Assembly: GCA_900768185.1 (NCBI GenBank)
Contig: CAAGCB010000002.1
Coordinates: 1-64,000 of the forward strand
Length of the DNA: 64,000 bases
Direction of reading: 5' to 3'
Origin: Alphaproteobacteria bacterium
GTDB lineage: Bacteria; Pseudomonadota; Alphaproteobacteria; CAAGCB01; CAG-977
The translations under genes were made by a program, and so were the position numbers. The notes below the pieces were generated by a model, which saw only the letters and a list, made by a program, of their open reading frames with translations, was not told the origin of the DNA and did not search any database. Positions 43,995 through 51,549 of the stretch are shown here, piece by piece (position 1 is the first letter of the stretch; the number at the start of each line of letters is the position of its first letter).

Positions 43995-46900
43995 TTAATG
44001 TTTCCTTGATTCTATTAAAATGTTTTTCTTTATCTCATTTTTTATATTCAATTGTGATAGTATGCTATCAAAAGTTTCTCTTTTAATTACATCATAATAT
44101 GTTGATGCATATTTTACCATCAAGTAAGTGAATATAAGAGAAAAAACAGTTTTTGCTTCTTTATATTCACTGATAAATGTACGAAATGATGACATCGGGA
44201 ATGTATCATCAATTTCAACTTCAGAAGAAAACTTCAATAAATCAAAGAATTTTGATTTAATATCTGTATCGTCAGATATTTTTTCAACGACTTTCCATAA
44301 ATCTTTGTTTATTATTGAATTTTTTATATGTGATATGCACGACATATACATTAAACATGTTACATAAAATATTAATTTGTTTCCGAATTCATAAACAACA
44401 TCGGTGTCATTAATATTCAATTTTTTCTCATTCATTTTATCCCTAATTACTTCGAGAAAATCTCCTGATTTCTGTACGATAGTTTCCATATAACTTTGAA
44501 TTATATTTTTGTGGACAAGTAATACATATTTCATCAATGATATCTTGTCATCGTTTTCAATGTCTGCCACATGATTTTTCAATATAGCTCCTATAATTTC
44601 AGTCAGTTTTAATGCTTCTAAAATTACTTTATCAAAATCTTCGGCAAGTTCTTGCTTTGTGTTGATAATTTTCTTTTCTTCATATGTGTCCAACATTCTG
44701 GCGTTATCTTCTTGTAATTCAACGCCTTTTTTTTCTGGAACAGAAATTTTGGGTAATTCTTTGATTAATGCATCTACGAACTTTGTACTATTCCATACGT
44801 CTAATGTGGATTCAATTTTTGTTTTATCAAATATTTCTTTTGCCTTTTTTTCGATTTTTGACAAAACAAATTTATGCCCAGAATGGTATGATAAGAATAC
44901 GATAATATTTGCTGAATCTTTTTCATATATAGAGTCAAATAAATTATCAACAATGAGAGATACATCTTCTTTGTCTAAATTAATGCTTATATAGCCAGAT
45001 GCAAAGAAATAAAATATATATTCTTGCGAAAAAGAAAGTTCGTCATCTTTTTTGACCATTAAACCGCTATTTATTAAATCGATTTGTTGTAATGGAGCAT
45101 CGATCGTTCTGCTGTCACAATATTTTTTCGTGACATCGCAAAATTCTTTAACCGATACAACCTTTTTATGATTTTCAAGCATATAATATGCTATGTATTG
45201 TATGTAACTAAAATATTGAGATGCTTTGTATCTGTTAGGCGCTGCATTTTGGAGCATTGTTGTAATGATTGATCTATAAAACTCTGCGCAACCACTTTCT
45301 GCAGTTAGCGCCGATATAGAGCCAGCTTTAAAAGTACATAGCATAGATAACAAATAGAAAGGAGTTGAAGGAACCATACCCTTTTTTAATAATTGCTCTG
45401 TATTTTTCAAAAAAATGGTAACATTTTTACTATTCATATCTTCTTTATTAAGCATGCACCATTTGCTATAAAGTTGATGTTTTTTTTCATTGTTAAATTC
45501 AACAATTTCTAAACATTCGTAATCGTCTTTAAATGTTATTACTTCCTTTGAAAATCCTGCAGCTATATCGGATACAGTATTCTCCATAGAAACAATAACT
45601 TTATCGGAAAATTTTTTTAATTCACTTAAAAATGAGTAAATATCTTTTAGTTTCGCGCTTGAATCTATGTCGTCTATAAAGATCGATTTTTTGCTTCTAT
45701 CAAATGTTTCGTAGTCGAATTCATTTACGCTATCATACTCTTCTTTAAATTTTTTTTCTAAAAATTTTTGTATGTTGTTTCGTGCATTTGTAGATAATTC
45801 ATCTCCATTTACGTAAACGGGAACATTTCCTTTATTATATTCATTCAGAAAAAACATTTTTAAAAAAGATGTTTTTCCATATTTTTCACCACTTTTTATG
45901 TAAGCATATATGTTTTCAGATGAGAAAACATCATCTGCTGTTATTTTTTTTGTTTTTCCATTGTCTTTGTTTTTTCCTATTTTTATAAGCAAAGGAGATA
46001 CATAAATTTTATCGAGACGAATCTCAAAGGGAGAATTTGATAAAATCTTTGTTGATACGAGCGTTTTGTAAAAATCATCTTTTAGCTGTAAGCCCGCTTT
46101 ATCAAAAGAGAGTGTTCCGATTTGGTTTTCGCAAAATATTTCACGCGTATCATCCCATACATACTGTGTTGCATTTATTACATCAGTGCCTATTTTATAT
46201 GTAAAAAAATCTCCTAGCTTATTATTATTTCCCAAAATACCACCATTTAACTCCAAAAAACGTGTTTGACAGTTTTTTTGTACAGCGCGAACTTCTCCAT
46301 TGTGTTCATGTCCTAGAAAAATCATGCTGAAATTTTTTTCAAAAAAATTCTTTACCTCAATATAACTAGCATCGTCTTGCCAGTTAAATGGATGGTGAGA
46401 AACTGCAATATTTATAGATGCCGTTTCTTTTGAAACAAATTTTTTTAAAGAAGCAAGTTCTTTTAATGGAAAGTGTATGTCGCCATATTGGTCGTCTTTT
46501 TTGCAAAAAAGAGCTGAATTAAACAAGAAAAAGTTGTATGTATACATTCCTTTTATTGAGTATATTTTGCAATACGGAGTGTCTGCAACTTTTTCTTTTT
46601 CATCTGGAGCATAAAAATCGTAAAATTTTAAATATTCATTTTGTACATCTTTAAAAATATCAAACTCTTCTTCACAAATATTGTCATCTCTATCTTTTAA
46701 TGTCTTTAAAAGGTTTTCCCGAATATTAATTCTTCCTAAAAAATTGCAATCATGATTTCCAGGAACAATTAGAAAATATATATTTTTCCCCGTAAGAGCC
46801 TCTTTTATACTCTCAAATAGTTCTATCGAATCCGTATATTCATCTGTTTTTCCAGAAAATGCAATATCGCCTGATACTATAATAAATATATTATCATAAT

Positions 46901-47009
46901 TTATTGATATGTTTTTTACATACTGGCAAATTTTATTTTTAAACTTTACAACAGAACTATTTTTATCTTTTATATGAAAATCTGAAAGGTGAAAAAATAT
47001 GTCATTCAT
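43995..47009 (-). CDS. Metallophosphoesterase-STAND NTPase, defence-like
   Basis: A 1,004-residue A+T-rich gene. The N-terminus is a calcineurin-type phosphoesterase with the full metal set: HLSDFHIK (residues 7-14), VSGDIAFSG (about 46), VPGNHDC (about 80), SHHPFNW (about 205) and LGHEHNGE (about 230). The middle is a P-loop NTPase with GEKYGKTS (about 373) and SIFIDDID (about 440). The C-terminal 400 residues are helical and may act as a sensor. STAND proteins with effector N-termini are known antiphage systems; this architecture fits but is not proven. The ATG at 47009 follows GGAG; 47033 lacks a site. Confidence 0.8.
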   Translation of the reverse strand: MNDIFFHLSDFHIKDKNSSVVKFKNKICQYVKNISINYDNIFIIVSGDIAFSGKTDEYTDSIELFESIKEALTGKNIYFLIVPGNHDCNFLGRINIRENLLKTLKDRDDNICEEEFDIFKDVQNEYLKFYDFYAPDEKEKVADTPYCKIYSIKGMYTYNFFLFNSALFCKKDDQYGDIHFPLKELASLKKFVSKETASINIAVSHHPFNWQDDASYIEVKNFFEKNFSMIFLGHEHNGEVRAVQKNCQTRFLELNGGILGNNNKLGDFFTYKIGTDVINATQYVWDDTREIFCENQIGTLSFDKAGLQLKDDFYKTLVSTKILSNSPFEIRLDKIYVSPLLIKIGKNKDNGKTKKITADDVFSSENIYAYIKSGEKYGKTSFLKMFFLNEYNKGNVPVYVNGDELSTNARNNIQKFLEKKFKEEYDSVNEFDYETFDRSKKSIFIDDIDSSAKLKDIYSFLSELKKFSDKVIVSMENTVSDIAAGFSKEVITFKDDYECLEIVEFNNEKKHQLYSKWCMLNKEDMNSKNVTIFLKNTEQLLKKGMVPSTPFYLLSMLCTFKAGSISALTAESGCAEFYRSIITTMLQNAAPNRYKASQYFSYIQYIAYYMLENHKKVVSVKEFCDVTKKYCDSRTIDAPLQQIDLINSGLMVKKDDELSFSQEYIFYFFASGYISINLDKEDVSLIVDNLFDSIYEKDSANIIVFLSYHSGHKFVLSKIEKKAKEIFDKTKIESTLDVWNSTKFVDALIKELPKISVPEKKGVELQEDNARMLDTYEEKKIINTKQELAEDFDKVILEALKLTEIIGAILKNHVADIENDDKISLMKYVLLVHKNIIQSYMETIVQKSGDFLEVIRDKMNEKKLNINDTDVVYEFGNKLIFYVTCLMYMSCISHIKNSIINKDLWKVVEKISDDTDIKSKFFDLLKFSSEVEIDDTFPMSSFRTFISEYKEAKTVFSLIFTYLMVKYASTYYDVIKRETFDSILSQLNIKNEIKKNILIESRKH

Positions 47010-47159
47010 ATCTAGTTCTCCGATGTTTATCATAACCTATAAAATCTACCTACATACAATTTTAAATGCAACTGTTTTGTCGTATTGTATTTTTCGGGCG
47101 GATTGCATAGCAATCGGGAGTGGCATCGGGCGAAAAAAATGATAAGGAATGAAGCGGCA

Positions 47160-48032
47160 TCAAGCCGCTTCGCCGTTTGTTTCTTGGAACGTCAGCAGGT
47201 AGTCGAAAGCCTTCTGCGCTTCAGAACACGCCTTGAAAATCGCGCGCTTGTCGTTTTTCAAGACTTTCAGCCAGCTTTGCAGATATGCCAGATTGTCCTT
47301 TGAAAACTGGTAATCATAGCCCAAATACCCCGCGACAAAGCCCGCGCCGATGTCCGCAATCAGTTCTTCGAAAGCGTAAGATTCGTTTCCGAACCGTCCT
47401 TTCATATCGCGGTTTAAGCGGTTTTTGTGTCCCGTGGCGTGGACGGTTTCGTGCGCCAAAGTCGAAATAAAGCCGGTTTCAGTCTTAAAATCGTTTCGCG
47501 CGGGCATCAGCACAACGTCCCGCCGGCAGTCGTATCCCGCCAGATTGGCACCGTAAAAATAAGCGATGTCCGTATTGTCAAAAAATTTCATCACATCCGC
47601 TTGAATAGAGAAGTCGCCTCTTTCATTTTCCGCAGTAAAGCCTTCGACTTGCGAACCGTTAAACACGGCATAAGCGCGGGCGACAAAAGACTGATTTTCG
47701 ACTTCTTCAATGTCGCCCGTTTCCGTGTTTTCGATTTCGCATTTGTAGGAAAGCGGCTTCCAGAAAACAACGGTCGTTGACTTTTCGCCTTTTTTGACCT
47801 GACAGCCTTTTTCCTGCCATTGCCGGTAAGTTCCCCAAACAGACGACGTAAAACCGTTGACGGCGGCGGCAAAGTTCAAAATCAAGATGTTGATGCCGCG
47901 ATAAGCTTTTTGTGTCGCGACGTTGCGGGCGAAAGACGTAAAGAACGGCTTTTCCCATTCGCCCGAAAAGTTCTCCAGCCGTTCAATGAGAGTGTTTGCC
48001 ACGGTTTCGATAAGGTCGCCTTTGTCAGTCAT
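47160..48032 (-). CDS. ArdC-type antirestriction protein
   Basis: A 290-residue protein. The N-terminal ArdC_N domain (about residues 5-130, with FARNVATQKAYRGINILIL and WGTYRQWQEKGCQVKKGEK) binds ssDNA in characterised ArdC; the C-terminal zincin-like metallopeptidase carries HETVHATGH (about 198) and a downstream Glu in AFEELIADIGAG. ArdC shields incoming conjugative DNA from restriction. It is in the leading region and directly follows the second hairpin-rich element, as expected for early expression in the recipient. Confidence 0.9.
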   Translation of the reverse strand: MTDKGDLIETVANTLIERLENFSGEWEKPFFTSFARNVATQKAYRGINILILNFAAAVNGFTSSVWGTYRQWQEKGCQVKKGEKSTTVVFWKPLSYKCEIENTETGDIEEVENQSFVARAYAVFNGSQVEGFTAENERGDFSIQADVMKFFDNTDIAYFYGANLAGYDCRRDVVLMPARNDFKTETGFISTLAHETVHATGHKNRLNRDMKGRFGNESYAFEELIADIGAGFVAGYLGYDYQFSKDNLAYLQSWLKVLKNDKRAIFKACSEAQKAFDYLLTFQETNGEAA

Positions 48033-48040
48033 TGTCTTGT

Positions 48041-48233
48041 TCCTTCTCTGTAAAAAGCACTTGGTTAAAGGGGTTTAGGCATCGCGCCTGAAACCCTTTC
48101 GAGGTGCTTCGTCGGAGAGAAGAAAGCGGCTTGTCATTATCCCAGCAAAAACGGAGGGGTATCGCCCGTCTTGCAGCATCGCGAAAGTCGGGGACGCCGT
48201 TTTTGTTCCAAAGGCTCGGGGATTGACAAGCAA
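48041..48233 (-). promoter_or_regulatory. Hairpin-rich repeat copy 2, candidate ssDNA promoter (Frpo-like)
   Basis: The second copy of the element at 43793-43984, one base longer, with the same nested hairpins. Its inner-stem differences from copy 1 (for example A/G at 48145 and the A-to-T change in GCGAAAGTCGG) mostly fall in loops or cause single mismatches. It ends 8 bases before the ardC start. Conservation beyond the hairpins into the flanking single-stranded parts suggests a recent duplication or strong constraint on the whole element. Confidence 0.6.
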
Positions 48234-48456
48234 TGAAATTAAATCGACCTGTTCGATCGGAACGGTCGCCGTATCTCTTGCTGAAACTGAATTTCCGAAT
48301 TTTCCTGTAAATTTCCATGCTGAGAAAGAGCGGTGAATCTCAATGTTCGGGCGATTCGTTCAAAATCGATTCCCTGTTTTCCCGAATTTCCCAATTGCCG
48401 CAATCTTCAAAAGAGGCGGTTGGAGATTAATTTTTTTGAAGATAGTCCTTTTTTTC
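48234..48456. other. Right-end noncoding region of the ICE
   Basis: About 220 bp between the second hairpin element and the arm-type repeat. The open frames here have no ribosome site or recognisable product. I see no repeats beyond short palindromes such as CGATCGGAACGGTCG-like stretches. Confidence 0.4.
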
Positions 48457-48490
48457 GATTTTTTTGTTAGACAGTTGTTAGACACTTTTG
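48457..48490 (+). repeat. Integrase arm-type site candidate, right
   Basis: Identical in 34 bases to 563-596, same orientation, with the tandem GTTAGACA motif. It lies 65 bp inside the right att repeat. In the circular form the two copies would flank the attachment core on either side, as arm sites do. Confidence 0.6.
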
Positions 48491-48524
48491 ATTTTCTGTG
48501 TTTTCAAGCCGATGCTGAAAAACA

Positions 48525-48553
48525 AAAAAGCCCTTGAATTTCAAGGGCTTTTT
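48525..48553. terminator. Terminator supplied by the ICE for tRNA-Arg
   Basis: A stem GCCCTTG/CAAGGGC with a short A/T loop is flanked by A and T runs on both sides, so it works in either direction. On the minus strand it lies directly downstream of the tRNA 3' end, replacing the native terminator now at 338-366. Confidence 0.75.
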
Positions 48554-48554
48554 A

Positions 48555-48603
48555 TTGGTGATCCCGCCGCGATTCGAACGCGGGACCCACAGCTTAGAAG
48601 GCT
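48555..48603 (-). repeat. att repeat, right copy (within tRNA-Arg)
   Basis: This copy is identical to 369-417. It is the 3' part of the intact tRNA gene, from the encoded CCA to the anticodon stem. Strand exchange must occur within these 49 bases; the anticodon loop region is the usual place for tyrosine integrases. Confidence 0.93.
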
Positions 48604-48632
48604 GTTGCTCTATCCAGCTGAGCTACGGGACC
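48556..48632 (-). tRNA. tRNA-Arg (anticodon TCT)
   Basis: A 77-nt cloverleaf with encoded CCA: acceptor 5' GGTCCCG pairs with CGGGATC, the D arm contains AGCTCAGCTGGATAGAGC, the anticodon loop is CTTCTAA with TCT (plus-strand positions 48596-48598), and the T arm contains the TTCGAATC loop. It reads AGA codons. It is the integration target of the ICE and stays intact because the element carries the 3' end. Confidence 0.95.
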
Positions 48633-48681
48633 ACACCTCTGATTGTTTATCCCGTTTGCATAGTTATAGCAAGTTTTTTTT

Positions 48682-49413
48682 TCAGCTCGCGAAGCTTTTG
48701 ACCAGGCTGCCGACCAGCATGTACCAGCCGTCGACGACGACGAAAAAGATCAGTTTGAACGGCAGCGACAGCATGGACGGCGGCAACATCATCATGCCCA
48801 TGCTCATCAGCACGGACGCCACCACCATGTCAATAATCAAAAACGGCACGAAAATCAGAAACCCGATTTCAAAAGCGCGGCGCAATTCACTGATCATAAA
48901 GGCGGGAATTAGTGCCGTCAGCGGTGTGTCTTCGGGTTTTTCAACTTGAGTTTCTTTTGAAAAGTTCATAAACAGGCGCAAATCTTTTTCCCGCACGTTT
49001 TTCAGCATAAATTCCCTGAACGGCGCGACGGTGCGTTCAACGGCGGTTTTTGTTTCGATTTTTTCCTGTATCAGCGGATAAAGTCCGTTGTCCCACGCCC
49101 GTTCAAACGTCGGCGTCATGACGTATCCCGTCATAAACAGCGCCAAGGCGACCAGAATCATATTGGACGGCGTTTGCGACGTTCCCAGCGCCTGCCGCGT
49201 GATCGACAGGACGACGGCGATGCGCGTGAACGACGTGACCATGATCAAAATGCTGGGGGCGACGGACAGCACCGTCAGCAACAAAACCAGCTGGACGATT
49301 CTGGCGGTCGAAGACCCGCCCGCATCGCCCAAATCGATATTGACGCTTTGCGCGGCGGCGGGCAAAGCCGTCAGGCACAAAACCGTTAAAGCGATCGCGA
49401 TTTTTCTAAGCAT
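48682..49413 (-). CDS. Flagellar biosynthetic protein FliP
   Basis: A 243-residue export-gate protein. It has a cleavable-type signal sequence (about residues 1-21) and hydrophobic segments; conserved blocks are LTVLSVAPSILIMVTSFTR, TPSNMILVALALFMTGYVM and the C-terminal LSLPFKLIFFVVVDGW. FliP forms the core of the flagellar type III export gate. It overlaps fliO by 8 bases, and is the end of the flagellar operon, 50 bases from the tRNA. Confidence 0.95.
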   Translation of the reverse strand: MLRKIAIALTVLCLTALPAAAQSVNIDLGDAGGSSTARIVQLVLLLTVLSVAPSILIMVTSFTRIAVVLSITRQALGTSQTPSNMILVALALFMTGYVMTPTFERAWDNGLYPLIQEKIETKTAVERTVAPFREFMLKNVREKDLRLFMNFSKETQVEKPEDTPLTALIPAFMISELRRAFEIGFLIFVPFLIIDMVVASVLMSMGMMMLPPSMLSLPFKLIFFVVVDGWYMLVGSLVKSFAS

Positions 49414-49741
49414 CGATCAAGGCGTCCTTTTCATTCGGTTCGATGTTTGCGGAATTATCCCCGTTTGCGGCGAAAGAATCAACCACGGTATTTGTTTCCC
49501 CTGTCAGCAAAAGATATTCCCGACCTTTGCATCGCGCCAGAACCAATCGGTTTTTCGGATCGACGGGGCGGATTTCCAGTAACTCGACTTCGTTTTTTTT
49601 CTTTACGGCGGCGACGCCGGAAATCAGTCCCGCTCCGAACCGTTTGAACAGCCACGAAATTAAAAAGATGATTCCCAAAACGAAAATCAATCCGGTCAAA
49701 GCGGTAAAAAAAGACGGTTCGTGATGCATGCGGATACCCAT
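49406..49741 (-). CDS. FliO-like flagellar protein
   Basis: A 111-residue protein with one N-terminal membrane helix (about residues 13-33) and a small cytoplasmic beta domain with LEIRPVDPKNRLVLARCKGREYLLL, the FliO pattern. FliO helps FliP fold and assemble. Gene order fliO-fliP and the 8-base overlap support it. A start at 49729 is also possible. Confidence 0.8.
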   Translation of the reverse strand: MGIRMHHEPSFFTALTGLIFVLGIIFLISWLFKRFGAGLISGVAAVKKKNEVELLEIRPVDPKNRLVLARCKGREYLLLTGETNTVVDSFAANGDNSANIEPNEKDALIDA

Positions 49742-49750
49742 ATCCTGAAT

Positions 49751-50008
49751 TTAAAGCGAGGTTGTTAAAAATCCGTAGCGGCTTTCCAACGCCGCGCGGA
49801 ACTGTTCCATTTGTTCATTTAGACGAATCATCGACGGTTTGAACGCGCCGCAACGATCGTATCCCGCTTTTTGCGCCAATGCGCAGATGGTCGCGATTTT
49901 ATCGTTCAGCGCCGAAATGCTGACCAACCGTCCGGCGTTCATCAAATCGATCGCCGCCGTCAACAGGGCGGAAGCTTTTTCCATTTCAAATCGAATGTCC
50001 TGCGTCAT
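49751..50008 (-). CDS. Small helical protein in flagellar cluster
   Basis: An 85-residue helical protein I do not recognise. It has a regular pattern of hydrophobics and Cys at about 43 and 53. It lies between the flhB-like gene (4-base overlap) and fliO. Size and helical nature resemble flagellar chaperones of the FliT/FlgN kind, but there is no sequence proof. Confidence 0.5.
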   Translation of the reverse strand: MTQDIRFEMEKASALLTAAIDLMNAGRLVSISALNDKIATICALAQKAGYDRCGAFKPSMIRLNEQMEQFRAALESRYGFLTTSL

Positions 50009-50289
50009 GGTGTTTCGCCCCCTCCCGCGGAAGCGTTCAATTCGTAAATATAGGAAAGAATTTCGGCGACGGCGGCGAACGCTTCGGGCGGAATTTCCGT
50101 ATCCGGATCGATTGCCGCCAGCATTTCCGCCAGATCGGCGTCCCGACGGACTTTGACCCCCGCGGCGAACGCCAGATCCAAAATCCGTTCGGCGACATGC
50201 CCGTACCCGCCGGCGACGACCGTAGGCGTTTCCCCCGTTTCCGGATCAAATTTCAAAGCCGCCGCGACGGTGCGTTTTTCCTGCGCCAT
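50005..50289 (-). CDS. FlhB C-terminal-domain-like (EscU/YscU) protein
   Basis: A 94-residue protein with the cytoplasmic FlhB_C fold: TVAAALKFDPETGETPTVVAGG, then ERILDLAFAAGV, the standard AVAEIL end. It lacks the membrane part of FlhB, as in the stand-alone FhlB family that helps or replaces the cleaved FlhB tail in substrate switching. The usual autocleavage NPTH is not present (ETPT in its place). Confidence 0.8.
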   Translation of the reverse strand: MAQEKRTVAAALKFDPETGETPTVVAGGYGHVAERILDLAFAAGVKVRRDADLAEMLAAIDPDTEIPPEAFAAVAEILSYIYELNASAGGGETP

Positions 50290-50400
50290 ATTCGACTCCG
50301 TTTCTTTCAGGTCGAGTCTGACTCGGCTGACTTAAAAAAAATTTAACAGCCGCGGAGGATTGTGTTATCCTTTGGAAAACAAAAGAAAAGGAAGAAGGTT

Positions 50401-51504
50401 ATGGATTCCGCCTCTCGTCAAAACCTGTCCCGTTTGTTAAAAAGGGCGGGGGAAAAGCCCGTTACCGTCTTTACGGATTTGGATATGACGTCGTGCGTTG
50501 AAAAAAACGCGGATTACGCGGCGGGAAACAAGGCGGAAACCGGCAAGAACGGATGCTATATGCAACCCGACATTCGCCGCGCGCTGACGGCTTTGCCCGA
50601 AACGGGCGGGGCGTTTTTCATTGTGACGGGACGGCATTGGGCGGACGCGCGCGTGAACGACGTGACGGGGGAAAAGATTCCCGACGGGGCTTTTCACGAT
50701 TTATTGGGCGGGGTGAAGGAATTTGAAAACGCTTCCGTCGTCGCCGGACACGGACGTTTGGTCGTCGAAAACGGGAAAACGCGTGTTTTGCGCCGCGCCG
50801 CAACGCCCGAAGACGCGCTGAAAGAACAGAAATTCGAACGCTATGTCGGGGAAAGCGTGCTGGCTTTGAAACGGGAAATCTTTAAACGCTATCCCGAGGC
50901 GCGCGGGAAAATCCTTGCCGAGTATAAAAAGCATTTAAGCTATTTGAATTTGGCGGAATTTGTCAAAGAATCGCCTGATAAAGGCAAAGAGATGTTCGCT
51001 TTTGTCGATACGCGCATGAAACAGGTGATGAACGGTCAAAATCCGGACGGGTCGAAAAACGAATCCGCGCCCGAAAATCCGAACGGCGCGCTGTTTTACA
51101 CGGTCGAACCGACGGGGTCGATGGAAATCCGCTCCGGAAATCAAAGCAAGCGTAACGGGGTGGAACAATCCGGATTTTTGGATCGGGCGTTTGAAAAGGG
51201 CGGTCCCGTTCTGGTGCTGGGCGACAGTCTGGCGAAAAACGGCACCGACCGCGATATGGTTGAAGCCGTGCGCGATTATTTTGAATCCAAAGGCGCGGCG
51301 GATCGGGTTTTTGTCGTTCATGTGATGAACGGCGAAAAAAACCGTATCACGGATAAATCCGACAAGTGTTTTCCGACGATTTCCGTCAAAGATCCGGACG
51401 AGCTGGGACAAATTTTGAAAATGACGGTCGGTCAGACCCGCGCCCGCGCCGCGCAACGATCCGCTGTCGCGCAAGCCGTCCTGTCCGCCCGCCGCAATCG
51501 GTGA
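50401..51504 (+). CDS. HAD-family phosphatase, trehalose-phosphatase-like
   Basis: A 367-residue protein of the HAD superfamily. Motif I is FTDLDMTS (DxDxT, about residues 23-30), motif II is in FIVTGRHW, and motif IV is VLGDSLAKNGTDRDM. A large cap insertion lies between. The layout resembles OtsB trehalose-6-phosphate phosphatase but the protein is longer than usual (OtsB is about 250), and no otsA is nearby, so the substrate is uncertain. The ATG at 50401 follows AAGGAAGAAGG. A bidirectional terminator follows. Confidence 0.65.
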   Translation: MDSASRQNLSRLLKRAGEKPVTVFTDLDMTSCVEKNADYAAGNKAETGKNGCYMQPDIRRALTALPETGGAFFIVTGRHWADARVNDVTGEKIPDGAFHDLLGGVKEFENASVVAGHGRLVVENGKTRVLRRAATPEDALKEQKFERYVGESVLALKREIFKRYPEARGKILAEYKKHLSYLNLAEFVKESPDKGKEMFAFVDTRMKQVMNGQNPDGSKNESAPENPNGALFYTVEPTGSMEIRSGNQSKRNGVEQSGFLDRAFEKGGPVLVLGDSLAKNGTDRDMVEAVRDYFESKGAADRVFVVHVMNGEKNRITDKSDKCFPTISVKDPDELGQILKMTVGQTRARAAQRSAVAQAVLSARRNR

Positions 51505-51516
51505 AAGCGTTTTTAA

Positions 51517-51547
51517 AAAGCCCCCTTGTTTTCATAAGGGGGCTTTT
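51517..51547. terminator. Bidirectional terminator between convergent genes
   Basis: AAAAGCCCCCTT and AAGGGGGCTTTT form a 12-bp stem with a 9-base loop, T/A runs on both sides. It serves the HAD phosphatase gene and the convergent ELM1-like gene. Confidence 0.85.
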
Positions 51548-51549
51548 AT

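Larger units (their letters stand above)
369..48603. mobile_element. Integrative and conjugative element in tRNA-Arg(TCT)
   Basis: The element is bounded by perfect 49-bp direct repeats, each containing the 3' part of tRNA-Arg(TCT). It carries a tyrosine integrase next to the left end, an AlpA-like putative directionality factor, Toprim and DUF3987 proteins, a full VirB/VirD4 type IV secretion system, MobC, a relaxase and an oriT-like region. Cargo includes an RTX/type I secretion island, a Fic protein, a DUF4143 ATPase, a metallophosphoesterase-STAND protein and ArdC. Several A+T-rich segments (14484-16563, 43995-47009) contrast with their G+C-richer neighbours, which suggests stepwise gain. 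Known ICEs of this kind excise as a circle and transfer by conjugation. That it still moves is an inference. Confidence 0.93.

Noticed and set aside
48343..48537. Small ORF at the right end of the ICE
   Set aside because: Phe-rich translation of noncoding DNA that runs through the arm repeat and into the terminator.
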